A DNA stretch of 64,000 nt, from contig CM051027.1 of assembly GCA_027627225.1 (NCBI GenBank), positions 83,701,951-83,765,950 of the forward strand. The letters run 5' to 3'. Below are positions 14,501 to 29,500 of this stretch, one piece after another (the stretch's first letter is position 1; each line of letters opens with the position of its first letter). A program made the translations under genes and the position numbers. The notes under the pieces are model-generated. The model was not told the origin of the DNA and made no database searches. It saw only the letters and a program-made list of their open reading frames with translations. Origin of the DNA: Congeria kusceri (Eukaryota; Mollusca; Bivalvia; Myida; Dreissenidae).

Positions 14501-17500
14501 AGCTCACCAAACATTTACATGGCTGACCTATTTACAGCTTAATGTATGCCAAAAGGTATAATCTACACCTATATGTTGCTATTCTGTTGTAGCTCACCAA
14601 ACATTTACATGGCTGACCTATTTACAGCTTAATGTATGCCAAAAGGTATAATCTACACCTATATGTTGCTATTCTGTTGTAGCTCACCAAACATTTACAT
14701 GGCTGGCCTATTTACAGCTTAATGTATGCCAAAAGGTATAATCTACACCTATATGTTGCTATTCTGTTGTAGCTCACCAAACATTTACATGGCTGGCCTA
14801 TTTACAGCTTAATGTATGCCAAAAGGTATAATCTACACCTATATGTTGCTATTCTGTTGTAGCTCACCAAACATTTACATGGCTGACCTATTTACAGCTT
14901 AATGTATGCCAAAAGGTATAATCTACACCTATATGTTGCTATTCTGTTGTAGCTCACCAAACATTTACATGGTGTGTATATGGTTGTGATATAACGGTAC
15001 TGTTTGCAGTAATTTAACAGTTATAAATTTACTCAGTGAATCTATCGTTAAACTACCACGTAATACTTGGATGATAATAGTAGATTTCATTATTTATTAA
15101 AAAAATATTTAAAGAGTTGCAATGATGAGAATAATTTTTCATAATCATGCTACAGTCAAGCTGAAGTCATCAAAACGAACATGACACATCCGAAATGAGA
15201 AATGCTTTCAATCTACAGTCTCTTCAGCGAACAATATGTGGTCCCAAGGTGGAGAGTTCAACCATTTCTGCCTTTCCAAGAGCAACAGCTGAGAGGATGT
15301 CAGTGACATTAGTTCTAAAACGGGACAACATGGCTTCCAAAAATGACATCAGATCAACACACAATGTACAATGTTCAAAAGGCATTTCCACACATATACT
15401 TGTGCCACCACTTTCAACATCCATTATTTCAAAATTGTAATTGATTTTCCTTCAGCATGCAATATTAAAGAAAATAATATGATTAATTATGATAGCTATT
15501 TTTAAAAGTAGTGCGCACATGATTGTGTGGCAGACCTTTATAACGTTTTCACCTTTTCCAGTCACTTTCACTCACAAGAATTAAAACAAATACTACATAT
15601 ACAATCACTTTACACAAATGGCATAATATTTTGATAATAAAGGTTAAGAATCTTATAACAATACGAGACTTAAAGCTGATGATGAAAATGTAATGCTATC
15701 TCAATATAATAACAATAATAAACATCTACATAGTTTTCATATCTCTACAAAAATTATCATCTAAATAAATTCAACAATAAACATACATGTAAACTCTTTC
15801 ACAGTTATAATGTTGCAGTACTCAATTTTTACAAGTCAACTTTTGATGAGTACCTATAGATCTATTATGATTTATTATATAAAAACTTGATAACATTAAA
15901 ACAAGTAACATTAAAAGGCAAAAAAGTGGTGGTATGTTAGCAATGGAATGTACGGAAGAGCAACTGATACAGTTTAAACTGTCTTTGATGTCACGTAATT
16001 CACATATACCGTTAACAATGTAACAAAAACATTACAGTACAATGTAACAAAAACAAGTAACATAAATGTATATAACAGCCTTTTTTTCATACATTTTCTA
16101 CAACAATTTTACTTTTTCACATGTAACCTTGGTATTGCTGAAAAGAAGAAACTAAAAACCTATTTTTAGCCCTTGCAAGTCATATTCAGTCAAATTCAAA
16201 TCTAAAGGTATGTGCTATAGATTTGATAAATTGCATAAAGGGTTCACAAAAATGACATAGGAAAAGTAATTATCAAAGCTGTGCATTTACTTCTTGAAAC
16301 AAGTAAGTATAGAAACATACAATGAAAAGTACCTCAATTATGTTCAAAGAACTAGAGTCAATATAAAGTTTCTGACCCACATGAACAAAGAACAAAGAGA
16401 ACTATATTTGGCATACAAAACAGTCTATATTTTGACACAATCTTAATAGTACAATTCATTAAATAAATGTATTTACATATTTTCATACATAGCCTAAAAC
16501 ATACATATCTGTTAAATATACAACCTAACATCTCATTGCCTGACCAATCAAAATGTTGCACACAATGCATTCAGAACTTTGATTGGCTACTTGCGGAGAT
16601 AAAGTAAGAATCTAATAAAGTCTATATGTGGCGCGTCGTGGGAAAACTGGACTTAATGCATGTGCGTAGTTTCGTCCCGGATTAGCCTGTGCAGTCCAGG
16701 TCTACAGTAGATTTATGTTTAGAAGAGGCTTCCTTGAAACAGAAAATACCATAAAAGCGGAAAGTGCCATCCCGGATTAGCCTGTGTGGACTGCACAGGC
16801 TAATCCGGGACGACGCATTTCGCACTTGCATTAAGTCCGGTTTTCCAATGACACGCCTCAGATATGGTATCATAAATACTTCTGCAACTTACTGACTGCA
16901 CACAATCATACTCAGATAATTATATGTCAGTGTATTACACTCTTGCAAACACTAGGGCCATTACACATCATGTTTGAACATGAAAGGGAGAAGAAATCCC
17001 CATAAATCAAGTATCTGGGACATACAGATAATCAGCAACATATTTTATGAACTCCTGATATGTCATAACATGATAAATATTTAAAAATTGTCTTAAAAAT
17101 GATTAAACTGTAAACCTTTGCAAGTATTACTGTTTCACAAGTTAATTAAAAGTACGACCAATCAAGGACATTTTCTTCAGAAGTAGCGAAAAGACCCGTC
17201 ACCTTCATTGCGATTGGTTGATCTGTTGGGACCGCTCATGATGGGCGGGGCTGGTGGGGGACCACCCCCGTTGATGAACCCGCTGTTGTAATCACCACTC
17301 AGTCTTCTCCTGTCACTCTGATTCTGCAAGTAAAACACCAACCGTCCAGTTATGCCTGCCACAACAGAATCTGTATCAACAGGTCTCAGTTAGCCATGAT
17401 CAATGTATTGATTTACTGCTTTTATAACAATTACAGGCAACACAAGTTTGATAATGTGTTGACTCTCCAATTGTTTGTTTGGATTATTTGCCATTTGTAA

Positions 17501-20500
17501 CAGTATTTCAGTCATATCACAGCCATCAGTTGACCTACGCACACTTTTCCTGGGCAAGCTTAGCCGATCTAAGCGGTTTATCAGTACTAAGTGTGCATGC
17601 TAATGCCAGTAACTGACAACTGCCCTACTTGAATCAGAGGTAGGGGGAGAATGGCCGTAGAAATAATTTCATGAACAATCCCCACATAAGTTATGTGGCC
17701 GGGCTGGGGTTCAAACTCACGATCCCCGGATTGACAGTCCAGCGCTCTACCAACTGATTAAGAAAATATTTTAAATGGAAAAATGGAGACAGTATGTGCA
17801 ATTTTGTTTGATGCTATGTTAACAACAAAACAATACATATCTCACAGCTTGGACTGTTGTCAATTCTCCAAAACTTGTGTCTAATCAATAAGCGAGCTAT
17901 CTAGACGATTGAAAGGCTAACAAATGTGCAAAAGTGATGGAGGTATTTATATTTGTAATGTATGGCATGTTAAACATCTAAAAATAAGATTTTATATATC
18001 ATAGAAAAACAGTTGTATAATTTTAATCAACCATTAAACAAATTAATGTACAACTCCCATGCCATGCCCCTTGCCATGCCCCTTGCAAATTAATGTACAA
18101 CTCCCATGCCATGCCCCTTGCAAGCTTAAACAAACAACAATAACATGATTTTTTTCATAATTGAAACCAGTAATTTTGGTAAACAGTATTTTACAGTATT
18201 TATAATTAAATAATACCAATTAATGACAGCAACAGAGTCAAGCATGCTATACACTAGAGACCCATATATGCAAGCCGTTAGTAAAGCGCCACCCTGTTAT
18301 TATATAAATTATTCATCATTTACATCCACTTTTCCACAAAAACACGTTAAAAAACTCAGTTAATGATGATTTATGAAAAACACTAGGTTTGTTACATACA
18401 TATACGCCATACTATAATGCTGATAAAAGTTGTCCAGATCACAATACAAAAGTTTAGCCGATGTATTATTTCTTCCCATAAAATACCAGAATTAAACTAC
18501 AAATAGTTTTGATGACCACTTATTGCTTAATACAGGTTGTTCTATAGAATGCACATATTTAAGCATATTTTTCAAAACGCACATGTGATCTTATAGAAAG
18601 ACAGATGCAAACAAGAGTGCCATTGTAACAAAGATACACCCGTCAAAGAAGCTTTTTTGCGGTTAAGATTCAATGGCTCAAAAGAAACAATTAAAAAACT
18701 AATAAGGTAGAGTCATGGTATTTGTGCATCTAATTCATCTCTAAAGCCTCTCTCTAAGTGGTGAGTTGAGTTGAGGTATGAAAACTATTCCATATATATT
18801 CTTAAATCTATAGTTTACAAATGCATTTAAGTCAGCACAAAAATACAAATTTTCGAAATTGTGACCTTGACCCCACCCATCCCATATGCAATCCCAAGTG
18901 AGGTCTAGATATGTGGAACGTCGTGGAAAAACCGGGCTTAATGCATGTGCGTAAAGTGTTGTCCCGGATCAGCCTGAGCAGTCCGCAGAGGCTAATCTGG
19001 GATTGCATTTTCGACTTTTATGGTATTTTCTGTGTCAAGAAGTCTCTTCTAAATATAAATCCACTGTAGGCGGAAAGTAGGTCCTGGATTAGCCTGTGCA
19101 AAGTGCACAGGATAATCCGAGATGACACATAACACGTATGCATTAAGCCCGGTGTTCCTACAACACCCCTCATATAAGGTATCTACATATAAAGTTTCAT
19201 TAAAATATCTAAATGTCTTCTCAAGCAATTGAGCAGAAACTTGTTTGTCTACTTTTAGTACTGGTGACCTTGACCCCACCCACCCCATATGCAATCCCAA
19301 GCAAGGTCTAGATATAAGATATCTATGTATGAAGTTTCATTAAAATATCTCAATGTGTTGTCAAGCTATTTAGCAGAAACCGGTTTTTTTATTTTTAGTA
19401 ACAGTGACCTTGACCCCATCGACCCTATACACAATCCCAAGCGAGGTATTGATATAAGGTATCTATATATGAAGTTTCATTGAAATAGTTTTTGAGGGGA
19501 AACCACTTTTCTATTTTAAGTAACAGTGACCTTGACCCCTCCAATACCATATGCAATCCCAAGCGAGGTCTCAATATAAGGTACTTATGTATTAAGTTTC
19601 ATTAAAATATCTCAATGTGTCCTCAAGTTATTGAGCGAAACCATTTTTCTATTTTTAGTAACAGTGACCTTGACCGCACCCACTCCATATGCAATCCCAC
19701 GCGAGGTCTCGATATAAGTTATCTATGGATTAAGCTTCATTAAATGTTCTCAATGTGTTCTCAAGTTATGGAGCAGGAACAGTTTTTTTTATTTTAAGTA
19801 ACAGTGACCTTGACCCCACCCACCCAACATGCAATCCAAGGCAAGGTCTTGCAATAATGTATCTATGTAAGAAGATTGATTACAATAGATCAATTCGTTC
19901 TCGAGTTAGACAGCGGAAACGAGAAGTGAACCTTGCCACCACGCCTTTGACCTTAAATTGTGACCTTGACCTAGGACCCAGGGACCTGGTTCATGCGCTC
20001 AACACTACACCTCACCATGCTTGTCACTTCTGCCAATTTATTCGAAAATCCACCCATGCTGGACGAAGATATGCTCTGGATTAAGTGTTAAGGATTGATT
20101 TAAATATTTGACCCTTGACCTTGAATTGTGACCTTGATCTTGGGCCTAGGGACCTGGTTCTTGCGCACGATACACCGTCTCACCATGCTTGTCACTTCCG
20201 CCAAGTTATTTGAAAATCCAGCCATGCTGGACAAAGATATGCTCCAGACAAAGTGTTTAGGATTGATTTCTTAAAATTGACCTTGAATTGTTACCTTGAC
20301 CTTGGACCTTGGGACTTCGTCTCACCATGCTTGTCACTTCTGCCAGGTTATTTGAAAATCCCTCCATGCTGGACAAAGATATGGTCCGGACAAAGTGTTT
20401 AGGACTGATTTCTTAAATTTGACCTTTGACCTTAAATTGTGACCTTGACCTTGGACCTAGGGACCTGGTTTTTGCGTGCAACACTCTGTCTAACCATGCC

Positions 20501-23500
20501 TGTCACTTTTGCCAAGTTATTTGAAAATCTATCCATGCTCGAAATAGATATGCTCCGGACAAAGTGTTGATTGATTTCTTAAATTTGACTTTTGAGCTTC
20601 AAGTGTGATCTTGACCTTGGATCTACAGACTCGGTTCTTGCGCGCGACACTCCGACTCACCATGCTTGTCACTTTTGCCAGGTTATTTGGAAATCCATCC
20701 AGGCTGGACAAAGATATGCTCCCGACAAAATATTTAGGATTGATTTCTTAAATTTGACCTTTGACCTTCAATTGAGACCTTGAGCTTGGACCTAAGGACC
20801 TGGTTCTTATTCGCGACACTCCGTCTCACGAAGCTTGCTATTTCTGCCAACTTGTTTGAAAATCCATCTATGCTGGACAAAGATATGCTCCGGACAAAGT
20901 GTTAGGATTGATAACATACATTTGACCTTTGACCTTGAATTGTGACCTTGACCTTGGACCTAAGGGCCTAGTTTTTGCGTGCGACACTCCGTCTCACAAT
21001 GCTTGTCACTTCTGTTAAGTTATTTGAAAATCCATCCATGCTTGACAAAGATACGCTCCTGACAATGTGGTAAGGATTGATTTCTTATATTTGACCTTTG
21101 ACCTTGAATTGTCACCTTAACCTAAGACCCAGGGACCTGGTTCTTGCGTGCAACACTCTGTCTCATCATGCTTATTACTTCTGCCAAGTTATTTGAAAAT
21201 CCATCCATGCTGGAAAAAGTTATACTTGGACAAAGAGTCAAGGATTGAATTCCTATATTTGACCTTTTACCTTGAATTGTCACCTTGACCTTGGACCAAG
21301 GGACCTGATTCTTACACGCAACAATCCGTCTCATTATTCTTATCACTTCTGCCAAGTTATTTGAAAATCCATCCAAGCTGGACAAAGTTTTGCATGCTCT
21401 GGACAAATATCTCCCGCCGCACGCCTACCCGCTTGGGCATTCCCATTATACGGCCGTTATTCAAACGGGCGTATAAAAAAATGCACTTAAGTCCAAGTTA
21501 AAATACAACCCTTTAAAGCAAATACAATGCACTGTGTTTACACAAATACAAACTTTACAGAGTGGCTCACCTAGAATTGTTTTTCAAACCGGTTTATGAC
21601 TTTAAAGATAAACTGACACAGTTTAACAATACGTCTTTGTCAAAATTGAATCATGTTATTCAAACAAATGCCAAACTGCACAAGCAAAGTTAATTTTTCA
21701 CTGCCATACACTGCTATGTATTCCTCGGTTGATCATTGAATTGCAATATTTGAAAAGTTATTAACAAAATTCCCAGGGATATAAAACTGCTCAAATCTCT
21801 GTGATATAAACATTACCACTAAATTTGTACTATCTGTATTAATTAAGAAATAATTTTCGATTAATCGTTCTTTATGGGCCAATAAACAACGATTTGGTGT
21901 TCTGATGCATAGGAATTAAACTACGAGAGCATTACCCCGAGTCGTTTTATAACCGCGCATCAGAATGACAAAGAATTTTTTATTGGCCGATAAACAATGA
22001 TAATAGGAAAATTATTTCGATTCTAACAAGATTTTACATATATTTTTGCAACTGTAATTGGAACTACTTTTTACGATGCTCTGCTCAGAATCAGGATTTC
22101 TTTTTGCGTTGTTTATTGGGTAGTTTAACGATAACTTTGCTCTTTTGTCTATAACAAAATTAGTGAGTATCATGTTAGAATCTTGCATTGACGATGGAAG
22201 GACAGGATCAATTCACAACCAAGAAATATGCAGCGTTAAACCTAGTTACCCACACCCACTTTCTATGTTACATCATACGCATACATACGAGATAGATAAA
22301 AGTGTCCGATATCTTACACTGTTCAGACACACAAGTCCAATGTGATACATGTTAAAAAGATGGGATCATCTGCAAGAGGAAGTTTATCAACATATAATAG
22401 TGAAGAATGGGACGCAACGAATATCAAACAGGCCTTTTTCTATTAAAACCACAGGTCAGAATACCTTACACATTCCCGATGCAAAATATGACTGCCGTTT
22501 TCCCAAATTCTTTCAGATTTCCCTTCTTGACTGATATTGGTTTTAAATTTTGTTTTCAAGAAAATTACATCAATATATTCTAGGAACAAACCAGAGGGCC
22601 ACTATGGCCCTAGGTCGCTCACCTGATATCTATGTATGAAGTTTCATTAAAATATCTCAATACATTTTCAAGTTATTGAGCGAAAACTGTTTTTCTAATT
22701 TTAGTAACAGTGACCTTGACCTTGATCCTACCCTTCACATACGTAAAGCAAGGTCTCAATATAAGGAATCTACATAATATTATGAAGTTTCATTAAAATA
22801 TCTTAATGCGTTCTTAAGTTATTGAGCTTAAACCGTTTTTCTACTTTTAATAACAGTGACCTTGACCCCACTCACCCCATAAGAACAGCCAAGTGAGGCT
22901 CGATATAAGATATGTGTAATAAGTTTCATTAAAATATTGCAATGCTTTCCTTATCAAGTTATTGAGTGGACACTGTTTTTCTATTTTCAGCAAAGTGACC
23001 TTGACCCCACCCACCCCATATGCAATCCCAAGCAATGTGTTGATATAAGGTACTTATGTATTAAGTTTCATTAAAATAGCTCAATGCGTTCTCAAAATAT
23101 TTAGAGGAAACAATTTTTCTATATTTAGGTGACCTTGACCCCACCCACCCGCAATCCCAATCGAGATCTCAAAATAATGTATTCATGTATTAAGTGTCAT
23201 TAAAATATCTCAACGCTTTTTAAAGTTATTGAGCAGAAACCGTTTTTCTATTTTTAGTAAAGTGACCTTGACCTTGACCCCACCCATCCCATATGCAATC
23301 CCAATCGAGGTCTCGATATAATGTTTTAACCAAATATGAAACCTCTGGGCCTTGTAGTTTCAGAGAAGAATTTTTTAATCATTTTGCCATTTATGTCTAT
23401 ATAAACCATGAGAGCCCCGGGGTGTGCCCAGCTTTGACCCCAGGGGCATCATTTGAACAATCTTTATAGAGGACCACTACACAATGTTACATACCAAATA

Positions 23501-26500
23501 TAAAACCTCTAGGCCTTGAACTTTCAGAGGAGAAAATTTTTATAAAGTCAGTTTTGACCCCAGGGGCATCACTTGAACAATCTTTGTATAGGACCACTAT
23601 ACAATGTTACGTACCAAATATGAAACCTCTGGGCCTTGCGGTTTCAGAGGAGAAGATTTTTAAAGTCATTTGCTATCCAAGTCTATATAAACCATGTGAC
23701 CCCTGGGGCGTGGCCAGTTTTGACCCCAGGGGCAAAATTTGAACAATCTTTGTAGAGGACCACTAGAGGATGTCAGATATCAAATATGACAGCTCCAAGC
23801 CTTGTGGTTTCAGAAGATTTTTAAAGTTTTCACTTTTTTAAATCCATTTTTAGCTCTGGTGACCTACATATGCAGCAGACCGGAACGATTTGAACAACTT
23901 TGAAAGAGGGTCACCCAAGGATCATTCGTGAAAATCTGCCAAGCGGTTTAGGAGGAGATGTCGATTATATGAAATGTTGATGCAAGACGCACAACGGACA
24001 AAAGGCGAACACAAAAGCTCACCATGAGCACGTTGTGCTCAGGTGAGCTAAAAACATTCAAAAATGTCAAAGATGTTTGCACAAAATACCAGTACTGCAA
24101 TTTTATTAATCAACAAACATTTTTAATGACTATATAAAATTTATAAGTATATTCTTTTCTCAATTTGTCATTTTTTCCGTAAGGAAATTCCCAATATCAA
24201 CCGGGTACATTTTCGCCAAAAATGTAAAAAAAAAAGTCTTATGACATTTTCGGATCCAGAGAAGAATTCACAAATAAATGCCACAGATCAGTATCACACA
24301 AGCAGACAAACAGAACAACATATTTTGAAAATGAAAGTCAAGTTCCACTGTAATGTTTTTTAACATTAAGACACATTATAGTTGGCGATCAATTTGTTGT
24401 TTTTCTTTAGAAAATCAAATTTCATTATTTAATGTAGCCTGATTTGATGAACATACAAATAGTTTCATAGGTTCACAACAAACAGCCCCATAATCAACAA
24501 ATAAAAAAAATTTGCAACAATAATAACAATTTCCTTGATATTTATCTCCAAGCCTGCATGTGAATAATAATTAAAATAGTTATAAATAAGCATACATAAA
24601 CAATCAGGTACATGATATGTTGATAAAAGAGCAATAAAAATTGATTATTACAACATACAACTAATTCCCATTTACAGGAAATCAGTTCGAAAGCGATTTT
24701 GCTGAGAAATTATTCAAATATGCACAGGATAACAGCCATATCAAGAATAAATATATATTTTGTAACCATGGAAACAAGCAAAAACTGTCATCCCTTAGGC
24801 AACACAAAAATCATAATGTTTTATGAAGGACAGTTTTTCCCTGCCAGGTACACTTGCCAGTTTAACAGGGATCCCTGGGTCAGGCAAGTCTTATTTGGGG
24901 CCAATCTGAAGAGTTCTAGGCAGCACAAATGAATCCTAGAGCAAGGGAGATAAATTTGCGGCGAGTTCTTTGAAAACCGGGCTAAATGCATGTGTGTAAA
25001 GTGTCATCCCGGATCAGTCTGTGCAGTCCGTATATGCTAATCCGGGACAACACTCTGCTTTTTATGGTATTTTCTGTTTCAAGGAAGTCTCTTCTAAACA
25101 TAAATAGACTGTAAGTGTCGTCCCTGATTAGCCTTTATGGACTGCACAGGCTGATTCGGGCTGACACTTTACGCACATGCATTAAGCCCAGTTTTCACAA
25201 GACACAACAAATTTATTATTTTGTTACTAAGCTTTTCAAGGTCAAATGATTATCTTTTGAAGTCAAGTGAAAAGAAACCTACAAAGGATTTTGTCTGAAA
25301 TGACCAAAGACGAGCCTGCCTATACATAACTATAGAAAACTTAAAATGTTAAGAAAAAGATACATTTAAAGAGATTTACTTAAAAAGGAATTGTGTCATA
25401 AAGTATAAGTGTTAATATCAAGCCAATTAAATGCAGTGTCCGGTGAAGCATTTAAAGCATACTGGCAAACAAAAATCCGGTCACTTTTGCTTGTTTTTGG
25501 AGGATTTCTCTGGATAATTGCCTCAAACAAAAATAAACAGTTAAATATAATAAGTAGGGTTTAATCTGAAGCTTTGGTCAAAATATTAGTGAAATCGGCT
25601 ATGTAAAAACAACTGAGTGATGCGGTTAAAAATTGCCTGTAACATGTACCTTAATACGGATGGCGAGTACCTAAATCTGGACACTTTTTAAAATAAATTT
25701 AATTAAAAAAAATAATAATAGAAATAAACATTAAACTACACATTGTTTGTCAGATTTTTTGTTTTTCATCCTTTGTTGACTTTTTTCTGGTGTTTACTTT
25801 CAAATTTTTCCATTGTAAAGCCTTATTTATTGGAGATGCTGTTTTGATTTCAATCCCCCAAATGCAAATGTTTACATTTACAAGGAAGATAAAAACAATA
25901 GTAAGTAAGTGTAAAAATACCCAATGGATTCTGTTGAAATATGTTGCTGAGACAGGTGTATGCATCTATCAATACAATAAAATTATTGGTCTTGATCATA
26001 CAATCACCGTTATTTTCAGGTGTCCGGATTTACGTACTTTGCCAGTAATGGACATTGTAATATCCCGAATATCATATACCAATATACTTCATTAAGATTC
26101 TGATCTTCAAAAGTAAGTACAGAATTTCCAACAGGCATATTCACAAGAAATGGGTACAGTCTAGAGTGATATTTATATTGTCTAATAAACAAGCTATATT
26201 TCATGGTCCAATATATTCATAAATTGTAAAATGAAATAAAAGCATAATTATTGTTTTGTTGTTTGCAGTTAACACATAGACAAGGTGTATGGCTAGCACT
26301 GGAATCTTGTATATCATCCAAATAATACCTTAACTAATCGTTGACCATTTAAAGGTACCACACCAACAACAGGATACCTATGGGGGCAACAACTCTTATA
26401 CAACAGGGTCGTAGTCATGACAACAGACTCAATGACCAATAAAATGATTTGTCTGTCTTCTTAGTCTAATATTCTTAAATTGGGGTTGGAAATGACCCAT

Positions 26501-29500
26501 TAAAATTTTCAAAGATAAAACTGTGGGAGCTAATAGAAGTTGTTCTACTGTATATTGCCTATAGCTTGGCAAATATTTCTTATCATAAAAAAATATTGTA
26601 TATTCCTGTTCATGCCAGTCATGTCTGTGTGCTTTTCTACTGTAGGGTCTATGTTTGCTATGACTGTATACTACATTTACAATGAAAAAAACAAATACCA
26701 AGGTTCCAGAGCTTTGACATACATAGTTAGCTACATCTGTTTTTGTTAGAAAGACTCTTCATAAATGACTGCTAGCACATGTAATGAATATTTATACATT
26801 TCATGTAACCTTAGCCTATGGTTACGGTTGTTCTGTTTTAACTGTAGCCGATTCTTTCTTCTTCTGAAAATTAAAGTTTATCATACCTGTCCTTAATTTT
26901 TGTAGCTACAAACTGATTTAAATTTGTAATTACCTTTCACATTTTTAAATCAGATTTTGACAGTACTTTGCATTTCATAACCATTGTATAAATTTAATTG
27001 AACCAAAATGAATCATACATGCAAAAAAAAAGATCCAACATTTAATTTTGCATTTTGATTACAAGTAGATCTTGTCGATTTCGAAAATTGAGATACAATT
27101 TTCAAACAAGTAAAACAGTAATCTGAAGACCAGAATACGTAAACTACAAGGCGATTGCAAACTACTATGATCAACGATTATGCAAATATATGCACAAGAA
27201 AACACAAAGTAACCAGACTATACTTTATCACTAACAACGCTCAGTGCAGCAATGTACTACTGTGTACAAACTACTACCAATACGAGAATAATGCGCAGTT
27301 TCATATAATGTATAGTCAAGTGACGCCTATGTTCCTTACACACTGTGCGGTCAATGTTGTGACTAGTTGCGACGGAACACATCCTACAAGGTGAATAATG
27401 GAGTAATATCGCTCCTGGCCACTCATATCTAGGTATTAAAATCACTGCCAGGAAATTAAGTGGTTTTGTTTTGATTTGTAACACTCGTTTTAGGTCAATT
27501 AAAATGCTAAATACATGTAATAATTTAAATATTGCTTTTTACTCATCCATGACCTACCATAATTATGCAGAGTAAAATTCTGCTTACGCTGATGTTTTCC
27601 CCTTTTACACAACATTGCCCACAGGTTTAGCCCCTTAAATTTGTACGGTGAAAAATTATTTCTGAAAACCATCAACACTGTAAACGATTTCATACGGTTT
27701 AACTTAACAATAACTAGGAGACACCATGTGTGACAACTGTGACATATCAAAACAAAACCCGTGATTCCCCACCGTGGAACTGTTATAAAAGTAAGCATGT
27801 TCATTTCAAACACTTCTGTGTTAATAGGAATCATGTTCATATTTAGGGTTCTTTATTAAACATTAAACATTTTTAAATTTAAACAGTACTAAAATAGCAC
27901 CAAGCGTCACAGTTTATTAAATAGAATAAAATTCAGCAAGTGAAGTGCTATTGCTCTACAAATTATACAACTGGAAGCACATTTCTAACTAAATTGAGCA
28001 GGAATGTATGGCCACATACGTACTTGATTGTTTTGCTGTGGTAAAGCACGCAATAGACAATAACATGCTTATTATTTCTTCAATGTATCACAAAATAAGC
28101 GTATGATCCAACAACACTAAATGAAACACATTTACTGTAAATAGAAAACTGCAAAATATTTTTGTATTTTATATAACATAAATCATGAATTATTACTGAC
28201 TTGGTGCTTGATTACTAACTGAATTAAAGGACAGATGTATTAAACAGAACAAATATTACAGAAGACACATACACAGAACACGGACCATCAACCAGCTATT
28301 AACAAGGTTACAGAACACTGATTTTAGGTGTAAGATTTCTCGGATCCCTCTAGAGTTGCCACAACATTTACACCCTGACACATGACATAAATTATTAAAC
28401 AAACAATAAAGAAAAAAAACCTTGCATTTCTACTTATCAAACAATGAGATTTATCAACTGAAATTCAGAACCCTTCTAAAGGTCAAAGTCACTGGAATGT
28501 CACAGGAATGTCAGACACTTACGTGGTCATAGTCGTCTCCGCCCTGGTAGTCCTTGAGAATGGTGTACGGTGCGTAGCCAGTTTCCCCTTTGTAGTTCTT
28601 CAACTTCCACCAGTTTCTGGACTTGTCTAATACCTGAATTGACCAATCAATATCTGAATTAACAAATCAATACATGAATTAACCAATCAATATTTGAATT
28701 AACCAATCAAAATCTGAATTAACCAATCAATATCTGAATTTACCAATTAATATCTGAATTAACCAATTAACATCTGATGCAGCAATTAATATTTGGATTA
28801 ACAAATAACTACTTGAATTAACTATCTGAATTAACCACCAAATATCTGAATGAACCAATCAATAACTGAAATAATCAATTGATGCCTGAACTCCCCAATA
28901 AATATCTGAATTAACCAATTAAAATCTAAATTAAACAATCAATACCCAAACTAACCAATGAATATCTAAGTTAACCCATTAATATCTAAATTAACAATTG
29001 AATATCTGAATTAACCAATCAATACATGAATTAACAAATAAAAATCTGAATTTACAAATTAATATCCGGATTAACCAACTAGTATCGGAATTAACAAATT
29101 CATATCTAAAGTAACAAAACATTGCGGACATTTAATACATGCATTAATTATTATATTTTGAGAATTGTAGTTTTCTATCTATCAAACATGGGAGTTAATT
29201 TTGTTATAAAGCCGGCCAGCATAAATATTAGATTACATGTCCAGTAAGTGATCGCCGAGCCGCAGTGGTGTAATGGATGCAATCGGAGGGTCCCGAGTTC
29301 CATCCCTACTCGGGGAAGGGTTCAAATGATCTGTTTTAAAAGACACAAAGTACTGGTTCTACCCAGGAGAAGTATTGTGTGTCTCAATTAGACTGCGGCT
29401 TTTAACACAATCAAGCCTAAAATAAATAGGTTTAAACCCAGAAATGTGTCCCTGTGACAAACCTGCACGATATCTCCCTTCTCCACTGTCAACTCCTTGG

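Noticed and set aside
14276..14542. 88-codon frame with three identical 30-residue repeats
   Set aside because: It is a by-product of the 90-bp satellite, whose length is a multiple of three.
13171..14973. CRISPR array
   Set aside because: Units are contiguous with no unique spacers and the genome is eukaryotic.
15195..15440. Overlapping open frames of 81 (+) and 66 (-) codons
   Set aside because: No motif recognised and no splice-phase link to EPS8. Opposite frames open together suggest composition rather than coding. A protein search could change this.
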